Shown here piece after piece: positions 12,701 to 23,357 of a DNA stretch of 64,000 nt. Made by a program: the position numbers and the translations under genes. Source of the stretch: Moniliophthora roreri (Eukaryota; Basidiomycota; Agaricomycetes; Agaricales; Marasmiaceae); NCBI GenBank assembly GCA_001466705.2, contig LATX02000123.1, positions 372,001-436,000 on the forward strand. Reading direction: 5' to 3'. How positions within the stretch are numbered: the stretch's first letter is position 1; each line of letters begins with the position of its first letter. The notes beneath the pieces were generated by a model that saw nothing but the letters and a program-made list of their open reading frames with translations, had not been told where the DNA came from and made no database searches.

Positions 12701-13311
12701 CCTACTAAGCCACCTCGAGGCTATCTCCTTCATCTTCTCATTCCCTTGATTCGGTGTCTGGCTCCGTTCCCAGAGCTTTGATTATCGCTGAATCGTCGTG
12801 GCCGTTCGATGTAAAAACTTGATGTATGTTTACAATCAGCCTGAAGTCATATAGCACCCATTCAGGGACATTCCTCGATAGCCGGTTGTTAAACGAGGTC
12901 AGTTAACGATAACTTTAGGTGAATCTCAGTAAGTAGTCATGCTCGTATCACAACTTGACGCGTAGTAGAGTCATACTCCCGCCTCCTGCTAGGAAGGACC
13001 TGGACTGAATTGGCTGTTACATATGTATGGTCAAGCTCGCTGGCCGATCGTGTGGTAACTCACTTCCCAAACCCTCTGGACTGAGACGTTGAAGCACCTT
13101 CCCGGTCCCGATAGCCCAGCCTGCCACGCTCTCTCTAGAAAAGATTCCCGTTTACGTTCCTGGGCATTCTGATGTGGAGTCTGAAGCAGCGAAGCAGAAA
13201 TACTCGTCATGCTTTTCCAGGCAACTAAAGAGATCAAGAAATTCTCGATATGCTAACATAAAAAGATATCTGTGCATGGGTATCGTTGTATCAATGTGAT
13301 GTACTCTGCAC
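9718..13311. other. 3.6-kb stretch without a recognisable gene
   Basis: Many short open frames occur on both strands: minus 10004-10282, plus 10542-10841, minus 10845-11153, minus 11150-11380, minus 11948-12241 and minus 13031-13237. Several minus-strand pieces sit next to plausible splice sites (for example a gtgagt donor at about 13061-13066 read on the minus strand), and 11948-12241 encodes a hydrophobic stretch. I could not join them into a known protein. This may be eroded genes, possibly including membrane-protein relics. No terminal repeats or transposase motif were seen. Confidence 0.4.
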
Positions 13312-14952
13312 TTAGGGACGGCCATGTTCACTCCTACCTGGCGCGAATCGCGCTTCTAAGTCTGGGCAAATTTCCAGCAAGACCCTTCCCAACTTTTCAA
13401 AGTCGGAGATCTATCACAGGGGTTAATGAGTAACGACACGATGGAATAAAAAGCAGGGGCACCAACTTCGTTATATATCTGTGCACTGACGCGTGCCCAC
13501 CATTTATCATTATGACGGTAGATGCTGGCATATACGCCGTGTACTTCAAAGAGCTGTCGGTCGAATTCACGGGCAATGTCGGGAGATGAAAGGATTTGAG
13601 TTGAGAGGGGAAGTCGGACATTAGCCTATCCTCAGGGCCCAGAGTGAGATGCTGAACAGGTGGTGAAATATGAGAAAACTCACCATGCATCCGGTAAGCT
13701 CGCCGTTGGTATCCATCACCTCAGTATTGAGAATTTCGGCCAATCTTCTTCCACCATTGACGGCCAGATTATGGCAATATTGTATGATGCGATCCTCGCC
13801 TCCGAGAGAGGCTCGGTAATCGAGAGCTGGACCGATGGTCAGAGCTAGGGCAACGTCGGTCGATCCGTTCCCTAAGAGTAGTGTTAACTAGGTGACGCAA
13901 GCATCGCAGGGAAATTAACTTACAGTGAAATTCCGACGCGAAGGCTGAAAGGGTATGTTTCCCTGCATCTGGTTCCAACCAGCGCAGACCTGCTGGTAGA
14001 TTATGGCTGATCAAGTGCTGGTTCCTAAGGTCTGGCTGAGAAAACCGATGGAGTCATGGCATTATTTGGGCGCCCACCGTTTAGGAACGTATAATAAACC
14101 GGAACCTCGCTTCGCGTACAACCATTTTGAGCAGTTCTATATGCGGGGCGGTTAGTTGACGGTTAGCACGAGCGATAAAAACTTACTGCTACCCAGAAGT
14201 CTGGCTGAACATCATTTAGATCTATATTCCTCTCTTGCCCCAAAGAGTGAGCTGCGTCCACAATACTGATGACGCCCTCTTCCCGACAAATGCGTACCAT
14301 TTGTTTCCAGGGCATTATGACACCAGGACATGACACGATGCTGTCAAAAAGCGCGACAACCTTTGAACCCCCGCGCTTCAGGGCGCGAATATGAGTTTGG
14401 AACCGTTCGAGAATCGAAGCATGGGATTCCGGGAAAGCGAGATGAAAGCTCGACAGTTTCGGTAGGTCCTGATTGACACCGGGCAACGTGTTTACATTGC
14501 GTTGAATTGGAGGGAATGCAGTTGGAGCTTCCGAGGACGTTAAGTGAATGCGACCGAAACTGTAGAGCAGAAACTCACTATGTACCAAAACATCACCCTC
14601 ACTCCATGCCATACTTCGGAGAATCACGAATATTCCATGTGTGACGTTGGGAATGACTACGCACTCGTCCTCTCCCGCACCAACCAGCGCCGCTAACCTC
14701 TTCTGAACCTCGGCGACATGGATACCAAGTTTCCTGCGAATGAAGTGGTCCGGATTCCTCTCAACTTCCTCGGTGACAGTATTGTATACCTTCTGAATGG
14801 TGTGCGGGAGTGCGCCGAATGAACCTACAAAATTCAAGTTGAGCGAGTTAAGAGAGAAAAGTCGATGAGATGACTATACCGTGGTTAAGATTGATAAATT
14901 CTGGTGCAAGCATAAAATCCGAAAGGATTGAGTGACCAAACATGGGTTCCAT
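13312..14952 (-). CDS. Class V (PLP) aminotransferase, isopenicillin N epimerase-like
   Basis: Seven exons on the minus strand (14880-14952, 14187-14824, 14078-14136, 13924-14024, 13684-13871, 13467-13625, 13312-13410) total 1317 nt, 438 residues. The N-terminus has NLNHGSFGALP, typical of the family. SIVDAAHSLGQ contains the PLP-contacting Asp and His. NCSKWLYAKRG, split from the preceding exon by an intron, contains the Schiff-base Lys. Fold-type I PLP enzymes of this branch act as epimerases, desulfurases or aminotransferases; the substrate here is unknown. It is divergent from the adenylation-domain gene, with 537 bases between the two starts, which suggests shared control. A G-rich repeat lies about 65-110 bases upstream of the start. 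All catalytic motifs are intact. Confidence 0.88.
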
Positions 14953-15489
14953 GTTTCTCCAAGCCAGCAGCTCTGTAACTTTGAATATCCAGAGTCGGTG
15001 TACTATAGGACCGAGAACCCCATCCCTCCAACCCCATCCCTCCAACCCCATCCCTCCAACCTGACAGGACGACAGATTAACCATCATGAGCGGCGTGGCG
15101 CACTTCTGTTCCCATCTTGGAAGAGAATATGTTCAGTTGAAAGCGTTTGGAACTGGCTGAGCTGAAGCGTTCGTGTGATTCAATTTCAAATTATCCGGGG
15201 ATATGTGCAAGTAATTAGATAAGCAAGCTGGTTTACAATCTACTCCAATGGCCAGCGCACCTTGGCCGCTGATATATCTTTTGTGGCTGCATTGATATGT
15301 CCGACAAGACATCACCAGATTCGCCAAATTGATCGTCGTTCTCACGTTGTCACTATTCCCAAAATCCGGTCCTGCCCTGACGCATCGTTAGCACAGCAAA
15401 AAACTGACCGATTATTTCAGTATAACTTCGGCCGCTTCAGATGCTTCCAGCTCCATACCAACCCGACCTTACGTCTCTCTGGACAGAGA
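14953..15489. promoter_or_regulatory. Shared divergent promoter region
   Basis: The 537 bases between the aminotransferase start (14952, minus) and the adenylation-protein start (15490, plus) must hold both promoters. The G-rich repeat is its only distinctive feature; no convincing TATA box or named factor site was assigned. Co-regulation of the two genes is inferred from layout only. Confidence 0.5.
15018..15060 (+). repeat. Three-copy 14-bp repeat, possible G-quadruplex on the minus strand
   Basis: Three back-to-back copies of a ccccatccctccaa-like unit occupy about 15018-15060. On the minus strand this reads as repeated GGAGGGATGGGGTT units, giving several G-runs of 2-4 within 43 bases, so a G-quadruplex is possible. 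It lies about 65-110 bases upstream of the aminotransferase ATG, on that gene's coding strand, within its promoter or 5' leader. Confidence 0.75.
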
Positions 15490-18112
15490 ATGAAGACATA
15501 CAACGAATTCTGCGCCCCACCGCTGGACGGTGACTTGTCCATTCCAGAGCTATATGATTGGCACAACACGAAGAATCACGGGCATCCTATATTTCTCTTT
15601 CCCGACGACGATGGCGCCATCCATCACATCATATATTCTCAATTCTTTGACGCGCACCACCGAGCAGGGTACTTAATCGGGAAGCAGCTTCAACTTGACT
15701 TGAGTCAAGACCGGAAGCTCTACCCGACGGTAGCTGTGCTTTCCACAGCTGGTAAGGACACCCGACGATTCTTGAGATGGGTATTGACGCTTCTTTTTCA
15801 TCGCAGACACCATATCAACATTCACTGTGCTCATTGGCCTGCTTCGCCTGGGCGTGGTTCCTTTCCCAATTTCACCAAGGTTTTCCCCACGCGTAGTCGC
15901 TCATCTGCTACAGAAAGCAGGCGTGTCGCATGTTCTCTTGAATGATGACCCGTGCCTTAAGCTACTCGTCGAGGAAGCTGTCTCCATCGTTGAGAAGGAG
16001 GCAAAAGGCGAACTGTACATCGGAATGTATACTTTGCCACAGTACGAAGAACTCTACGTTGATACTTGGTTCCCGCGGCTTCCCAAGAAGATATATGACC
16101 GGTCTTCTACCGCTATGTTCGTCCACTCCTCTAGTGGGTATAGTTTATGTGGCCTTGAGTCGAGTACGATTCTAATCTTAAACCTAGATTCCTCTTCGGA
16201 CTATCCGAAGGCAGTACCATGGACTGTGCTCATGCAATCGCAGCATGCCCGCATACCGCGTAAGTCTACCGTTGGAGAACTTCTCTATAGATAAGGCTGA
16301 CCACCATCGCAGTTAAATCACAAATGCATGACCTTAGAGGCCAAGTAATGAGCTGTCACAGTATCGAGCTCTTTCATACACTGGGCTTATTTTTCTTGTT
16401 TTGGACCGTAAGTGTAGGTCAAAATGCAGATACACATTGGCTGACCCTCGTTTAGCCTGCGAGTGGTCTCATAATGGCAACATTCAAGCCGGCGTCCCCT
16501 GCCGTGCTGCCTTCTGCAGAGAATTGCTTCCACGGGATCAAAACGACGCAGGCAACGTACGCTTTGACCCACACAAGGTTCCTCGAGGTTGGTAAAAATT
16601 GCCAGGCATGTAATGTCAACTCACCTGACGATTCAATAGGCCTGGGCACCCGACGAAGCCAAGGTAAACCATCTAAAGACACTCAAGGGGGTGGTGAGTA
16701 CTAGCATTATAACTCGTATTCTGGTGTTCAATTTTCCTGGAAGCTCTCTGGCGGAAAAATTTTAAAGCAAGCCGCGGGAGATACCCTGGCACGACGCGGA
16801 GTCCGACTCTGCAATTGCTATGGGTCGTAAGTATCTCAAATTGATCTCGTCCAGTTCTCGAATTCAAATTTCTGCTTTAGTACAGAAGCAGGTCAAATAA
16901 GTGCAATACCGACAGGTCTGCCTTTCAGGTTACGTTCCATCTTCCTACATGAACTGAATATCGCCATCCTAGATGAACCTGGAACGGATTGGGACTACTT
17001 CCAGCGAAATCCACAGTGTACCTTGGAATTTGAAGACCAGGGCGATGGAACTTTCCATGCAATTGTCATCGTGTGTTACCACCTTTACTCGTACTAACGC
17101 CGAACTCCTAAGCGAAGCACCTGCAGCCAACGAAAGATCAGGCACCTAATCTCACAAACACCCAATGGCGAGGCAAAGATGCATTCGCGACTGGAGACCT
17201 GTTAGTACCTCACCCGGTAAAGAAAGATTATTGGAAAGTTCTTGGTATGTCATCTTCAAACAATTTCAGGTCACCATATCTGATTCTGATGTACTGCGAA
17301 AGGTCGCATGGACGATCAGATAATGTTAGCTTCCGGAGAAGTGGTAGGTTTTTACACTGTTTTCTGCCTCTATCAAACTTAGTTTTACTTTAGGTAAACC
17401 CTGTGCGGCCTGGTCAGCTCATCTCATTCACCCACCCACAGAATTCACGCTAAAACCTCTTTAGAAAATATCATCAATTCAAACCAGCATGTTCGATCAT
17501 CACTACTGTTTGGCCGCGCAAAAACCCATTTAGGTCTTTTGGTGGAACTCAACAACACTCCACCGGCCCTAACACCCACCGCAATTGAAGCTGCGCGGGA
17601 TCTCATATGGTTGGTCTCATAGCCTCGAGTCACCAATGAGCAGACACTGACCACGTAATATCCAGGCCCAGCGTGCAACTCGTCAATTCCATTTTGCCGA
17701 CCTATTGTTCCATTACTCGAAATGTGAGTCCCCTCCGCCTCACATTCTCTTTGTCTGTGTCTCATGTTTTCTTCCTTACCAGATGGTCATTTTCGTTTCC
17801 CATGATAAGCCGCTTGTATACAATCCTAAAGGCGCCCCGAAACGTGCCAAGGCCTTCCTCCAGTATCAAGATGAGATCGACGCCTTATACAAAGGAGTCG
17901 TTGACCCGTTCTTGGAGCGCCATCCTGCTCAATACCCTACTAGTACGAGTTCGGGTACGACGGACCACGATGTCAGCACGGCCTCGGTACTGAAGGCGCT
18001 CAATTTGGACGAAGACATTATTCTAAGTCTCTCTGGTTACCTCGGTACCAAAGCCCGCTCACCTACAATGGACATTTTTATGCCAACAGCGGCATCCCCC
18101 ATTTTCGTTTAG
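15490..18112 (+). CDS. Adenylate-forming enzyme (A domain only; NRPS-like reductase relative)
   Basis: Fifteen exons total 1878 nt, 625 residues. The main ones are 15490-15751, 15807-16133, 16188-16259, 16313-16407, 16456-16587, 16640-16693, 16744-16826, 16881-16915, 16973-17070, 17118-17244, 17303-17343, 17394-17412, 17465-17609, 17666-17723 and 17783-18112. Core motifs: a degenerate A3 phosphate loop (HSSNSSSDYPKAV), A5 NCYGSTEAGQ, A7 TGDL and A8 GRMDDQIMLASGE. The linker SHDKPLVYNPKGAPKR is typical of basidiomycete adenylation-carrier-reductase proteins. After it the protein ends within about 90 residues, so carrier (Ser-phosphopantetheine) and reductase domains are missing. It would activate a carboxylic acid as an AMP ester; the acceptor is unknown. 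Either a stand-alone A domain or a truncated gene. Confidence 0.82.
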
Positions 18113-18557
18113 TAATGTTCCTGTTTCAGATGTGTACTTCAACGTGTGTGCGAGTAAATTATTTCTATTTTTTAATTTAACTGGCTATGCTGGGTGTATA
18201 GTTATATCAACCGTTGGTCTATTCGGAAATTTCTCCTAGGAGCATGTGATCGTGATTAGCGGTGGTTTCGAAGCGCCCGCGGTGATTGTTGAAACCGATT
18301 CCGAACATAGATCAAACATTATACGAAGACGACCGGTTCAGTTCAGTTCACTTGCTTCCTCGTAACATGCTAACTAGTTCATCAAGCCATCACCTATCAA
18401 TGCATCATCGATCGTCTATCGCTTAGAGGTTGTTGCGCGCTACGCCGTTGATCTTCCACCTTACCATCAGCTGCACGGCATGGGGGAGAATATAAGCATC
18501 TTTCTGCAGGATACGCGTACCAAAATCATAACTTCACGATAACCTACACGCCATACG

Positions 18558-20447
18558 ATGTCTGGTCGCGAAACAGTACAAACGCTTCTTCGATTGATCA
18601 CTAGTAGCGCCGAAGCTGCGGTCGCCGAGTACGAGGCGCATGGTCGCGACGTTCCCAGCCTGGCGTCAACCGACGTACATCCTATGGACGAGGCAGAGGA
18701 CGCCGTGCAACTTCGGAAGGCTATCCGTGTACTCGAAGGCGCATGCGAACAACTGTGTTCAATGCTCGCTCCTCCCGCCCATACCATCATCAACGTGAGT
18801 CAAACTTCCTGTGAATCCTGATTCCGCAGTTTCTCATTATTCTCACCAGCGTTCACAAGCACTTGACTGGGCATGCCTTAATGTCGCTATACAAGCTCGA
18901 GTTGCTGATGTGTTGGCCGACAAGCCAGACGGCCTTGACATTGAGGAATTATCCCGGGCGGTCAATATCCACGCTGGCAAACTCTCTCACATAATGCAAT
19001 TGTTGGCGACGGAGAACATCTTTACCGAAGGTACGATCAAGTCCATTATGTGAGATGAACCCTAGTAATTTTTTAAATAACAGTTAGACCAAATGTGTTC
19101 GCCAATAACAGGCTCTCGGTCTACCTGCAATCTACAAATGGTATCGCCTCGTTGGCTTACTGCCAATCCAGATATGGCCCCGTGGCTGCGGCTGAACTAT
19201 TCAAGAACCTCACTCACCCCGAAACAGGACCTTCCTATAGTCCCAATACTTCTCCGTATATGACTGCAGTGCGCAACGACGGTATAGAGGGCACTTTCTT
19301 TAACTGGCTAATCGCAAATGTAGGCACTTATGTTGTGGTTTCTTGCACGTTATTGATTCCGAGTCTGTTTGTAGCCAACGGAAAGAGCTGTTCGTCCTTT
19401 CTACTGATTATAGGATGCACTTAATACGGTTAAACCTTCAATTTCCAGAAATTTGGAAAGGCTATGGTAGGCCTTGGCAATGTGATGAACTCGCTCAGCA
19501 TCCTCCATCGTAAGTGACAATAATGCCATTTTAGCCCCGCTGATCAAACGGCTCTCTTCTAGATTATCCTTGGGATCAATATTCGACGGTTTGCGATGTC
19601 GGTTCAGGGGTCGGCGCATTTTCGGTCCCTTTAGCGAAGGCCTTTCCGAATCTGAAGATTACGCTCTTTGATCTCGAGGAAACCATTGGTCAAGCAAAAG
19701 AGGTGGTTCTCGTCCTACTATATTCATGAGGAGCTAGTACTAATAGCTTCACTCTTCAGCATTGGAGACGTGAAGTTCCTGAAGCCATTGAACAAGATCG
19801 CGTGACGTTTGTCGGCGGAAGTTTCTTCGAAGAAATCCCTGCCAAGAATCAGGATGTCTACTACGTGAGTTTCAGAGCTCCATTGAGATATGAATCTTAC
19901 GGAACTGTTCAGTTGAGAAATATAATTCACAATTGGCCGGACGCCCAAGCTGAAACCATCTACCGGACGGTCAGGAAGGCTATGGGCCCGAATAGCCGCC
20001 TTTTGATTCGTAAGTAACTTTGTAGACCCTTTGAGACCAATTTTCTCATGACCCTACCTCCTCAGACGACTATGTGTTGCCTCACACCAAGCAGACAAAG
20101 CTCGAGGCTGACCAGATTGAACTGGTCAGTTTATCAATACGGTTACGCCTCAGTCCTCAGGTATTGACCATGTACGCTATTTGTAGGCACCGTCACCATT
20201 GCTTCCCAATTTCGGTGCGGGAGCAATCAGAACCTATAACCAGGATATAACGATGCTCCTCACGTATAACTCGAAGGAGCGCACCCTGGACGAATCCGCC
20301 GCGTTTGCGTAAGTGACTGGCGCTTGATGGCTCTGATACGACCAACTTACTAAATTTTGCTATAGATCTTCCTTCGGTCTTCGCTTGGTGAAGGTATGGG
20401 ATTTAGCAGAGGCGTCTGTCCTGGAGTTCTGCTTGAACGAAGCGTAG
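18558..20447 (+). CDS. SAM-dependent O-methyltransferase
   Basis: Ten exons (18558-18794, 18850-19030, 19084-19319, 19449-19509, 19563-19702, 19760-19864, 19913-20009, 20066-20124, 20187-20308, 20366-20447) total 1320 nt, 439 residues. The order is an N-terminal helical extension, a winged-helix dimerisation segment (LDWACLNVAIQARVADVLAD) and the SAM-binding loop DVGSGVGAF. The acidic ITLFDLEE and then NIIHNWPD follow, the latter holding the catalytic His of plant/fungal O-methyltransferases. The product should methylate a hydroxyl on a small, probably aromatic, molecule. It lies just downstream of the adenylation protein on the same strand. All motifs are intact and no frameshift is needed. 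Confidence 0.88.
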
Positions 20448-20780
20448 TGTTGAGATGCCACATGCAAAGCGGGTTCTGTGCGACTTGTGTATTTTCTCCA
20501 CAGGGCTGTTTTAGGACGCTGGAGTGTATTTTGGATCTTCAACTTCTTTCCCCAAAAACATACTTAATCTCTTTCTGCATAACTATAATCCTCGTGGATA
20601 ATGTGGTTTTGGACAACCCGAAATCTAAAAGAGGACAACTCTGGCGCCGCATTACAGAATGAGTAGAAATCCGTTCGGCCTATGTGTTTTTACCCAACAC
20701 ATCTTCGTTATCACGCCAGGTGATAATGTCAGCGGGAGACATCTGCGCGCAAGGATTAGCATCAGAATTGTGTGGCAGTG

Positions 20781-22807
20781 TTAATGACCCACGCTTTGCA
20801 AATTACTGGACTCATTCCGCGCAGCCCGAAAAGTCTCTAACTGGAATGTTGTAGCACCTTCTGATTCCGCTCCGAGTTTATCCCTTAAAGATTGGCGGGA
20901 CATGAGCCTGAAAAATAAGTTAGTAATCGAATTAAATTTTGATTGTAGTCTGAGTATGCCTTACATGCTAACCACCGAAATTACATAGACTATTTGCAAT
21001 GAGCGGCACTTCCCACCCACAGAGAATATGCTGGACGTACGCTGGCAGATTGGTAGAAGAAATATCATGCTACGAGCGAGTTAGGATGCATATACAGCGT
21101 TCTTTTGAGATCCACTCACAAAAAGAATGTCCCTGGTTTACCCACGAACTTTACAATAGCCAATCAGAAAGAATATTTCACTGCAAGACGAGGTGAAACC
21201 TGCAAGTAAAAGCTGTATCAAAGCTGCGACACTGAACGTATGACCATGAGCACGATGGTAAAATGATCAAGTAGGATATGCACCTTGTGGCCGTTCCGCG
21301 ATTGATAGCATACAGAATCATGTCGTCGATCATGGAGTTGGTTCTGAAAGCAGTCAGGAATGAAATGCTGGGCGATAAATAAAAATGTGTACGTACCGGC
21401 GACTGCTTGAACGCCCCTGATTGAGAAGAAAACAAAGAACAAAAGTAATAGAGATATCACAAGCCGCAGCGGAAGCGCTATATCCAATCGCAGTCAGTCC
21501 CCGAATAGCTCTTCCGCGGCCCGCCCGTTCATCTGCAGTGCCATGAAATGCACTCACGCTTGCGTTGAACGGATTCTCTACGGTTTATGTGAGTAAAGAT
21601 GAGCGGTGGTCCTCGTGAGCCTTTTACCAATACAGTTATCGCCAAGCGGCTGAATAGACCAGTTTCTGTGCTGAAGGATGGTTAGCACATGAATATGCAA
21701 CCCCAAAGCAGCCCTCACACAACGATGGTTTGTGCTGCAGACAAACGGTTGGCATGAGACATATTGTGGCGAACTACGCATAACATACCGATACCTAACG
21801 CTATACGGTTCGTCAGGAAAACACCATTGTACTGTAAACGAGGGCACTCACACACTTGAAGCAGAGCGAGAATCAGCTATCAGGCAGCGTCAGAGGTGTA
21901 CTAATTGGCTATAAAAGACTGAGTGTACCACTGGGGCGGTGTACCAAAATCTGGCTTTCTTCGCAACTGCATTTGGCGTCAGCTAACAGAAAGCACACAA
22001 GTCGGATAGATTTACGGATCCATATTCGCGAAATGAAGAACCTGCAGGAACAAATCAGCCACATCCAAGAGTAAATTGATTATGTAACACAAACATCTGA
22101 GCAGTGAAAGCGGTCAAGTGCTGATGTACAGAGCTGTAAAATCATGCCTTGCAGCAGCGACGATAGGGGTCACACTCACGATTGCGAGAAGCATTGCCTA
22201 CGATGATTAACATTAAGGGAATAACATTCAATAGCCAATATGTCGCGGCTCACCGAAGCAGAGCTACCAAAGAATCCAAAGGATAAGCTCATGGGAAAAC
22301 AAATCATTACAAAGGACTTACAATGGAATGTGGTCCAGGCGTTCAGGTTTGTTAAACCATATTACAAAGTCGGTATATATCTGGTGACTCAAAAATGCGA
22401 TATGAACGGTTGATATAACGCTTTGATTGAAATAATGAAGCTCTCGCCGACGTAGGTTGCCTGAACGATACTCACCAAAGCAATCCAACCTGATCGCCAT
22501 ATATCAGGACTTCGCGGCCTCTGTAGCATGCCAAAGGAAACAAATACCGACTGTGGCTCTGATCATGACATTATCGCCAGTGCAATAAGAACGGAAGTAT
22601 TGCGCAACAAGAATCTGAAGCCCTCGTTAGTCAACCAAGGACCACTTCTGAACGAGTGAGAGACTCACCAAAGCGACACCGTATAGGCTAGAAGTGCTCC
22701 GGGTCAACATTCACGAGAAAAAGCTGTGTAGAAAACGATTGAACGTACGTCAAGTCAAAGACAAATGCGAGCAATTGGCATCCCCATGTTTCGTTGAACG
22801 TAGGCAT
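20781..22807 (-). CDS. DUF6534-type multi-pass membrane protein (copy A)
   Basis: Minus-strand gene with many short exons; start ATG at 22805-22807 (MPTFNETWGCQLL), stop at 20781-20783. Recognisable pieces in order: LYGVALILVAQYF, STVHIAFLSHQIYTDFVIWF, NSMIDDMILYAINRGTAT, FVGKPGTFFL, YVISVVSM, and a tail beginning LMSRQSLRDKL. The same landmarks occur in copies B and D, which cross-validate the splicing. It is a hydrophobic, roughly seven-helix protein of the basidiomycete DUF6534 family, whose function is unknown. Copy B follows on the same strand upstream. Exon borders in the middle were not all fixed. Confidence 0.7.
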
Positions 22808-23357
22808 GATTTCTTGATGTAGAGGCCAATTACGGCGGAAGAAAGAGTGGCAAAGCATTCGACCGCTCTCGCTTATGTAGATATTATTGTTAGTAACGAG
22901 GCACGGGCCATAGGTCCATATGTACGTATAAGGGGTGTTGATATGCCATCGGTATCAGTAGTATTCAATACTCAGCGCTTCGGACCGCTAGAGACTGGCA
23001 AAACTGAATTGATAATCCAGGAGTAGAGATGAATTACTTACCTCAAAACCGGGGCTATTTCTCAGAAAATGTCGCTTTGAAGCCGGTGAGAGCGCTGAAA
23101 CTCTGTAACAGTGAACCGTGAGAAAAAAATGGCCAGTCGGGACGCTCGGGACCGAAGCACAGTAGTTCAGGGGAAGTCGACGCTGAGGTCCAAAGACGTT
23201 TGCCATCTTTCATAGGTTTGGGGCGCGACTAACTTGACATTTCACGTTAAGAATTGCTATAATACCATGTCAATGTGACAGATATATATATATATATACA
23301 CCCCAGAGGTCCATAAATAAATCATAAAGAAAAGCTCATGCCAGTATCATCTTTCGG
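22808..23357. other. Gap between DUF6534 copies A and B
   Basis: About 550 bases between tandem same-strand genes. It holds a short TA microsatellite at about 23282-23299 (roughly nine TA units) and a minus-strand open frame at 22988-23206 with no family signal. It should include the promoter of copy A. Confidence 0.45.

Noticed and set aside
14530..14590. An extra short intron in the aminotransferase (gtgagt read on the minus strand)
   Set aside because: The only nearby acceptor would give a 19-base intron; the uninterrupted frame keeps family-like sequence on both sides.
15018..15060. CRISPR-like repeat
   Set aside because: The units are contiguous with no spacers, and the context is a eukaryotic promoter.
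16134..16187. Reading the GYSLCGLESS stretch as part of the adenylation protein
   Set aside because: It has gtgggt and cctag borders and interrupts the A3 motif; removing it restores family spacing.
22988..23206. Minus-strand frame MANVFGPQRRLPLN as first exon of DUF6534 copy A
   Set aside because: Copies B and D start at the equivalent of the ATG at 22807, so no upstream exon is needed.
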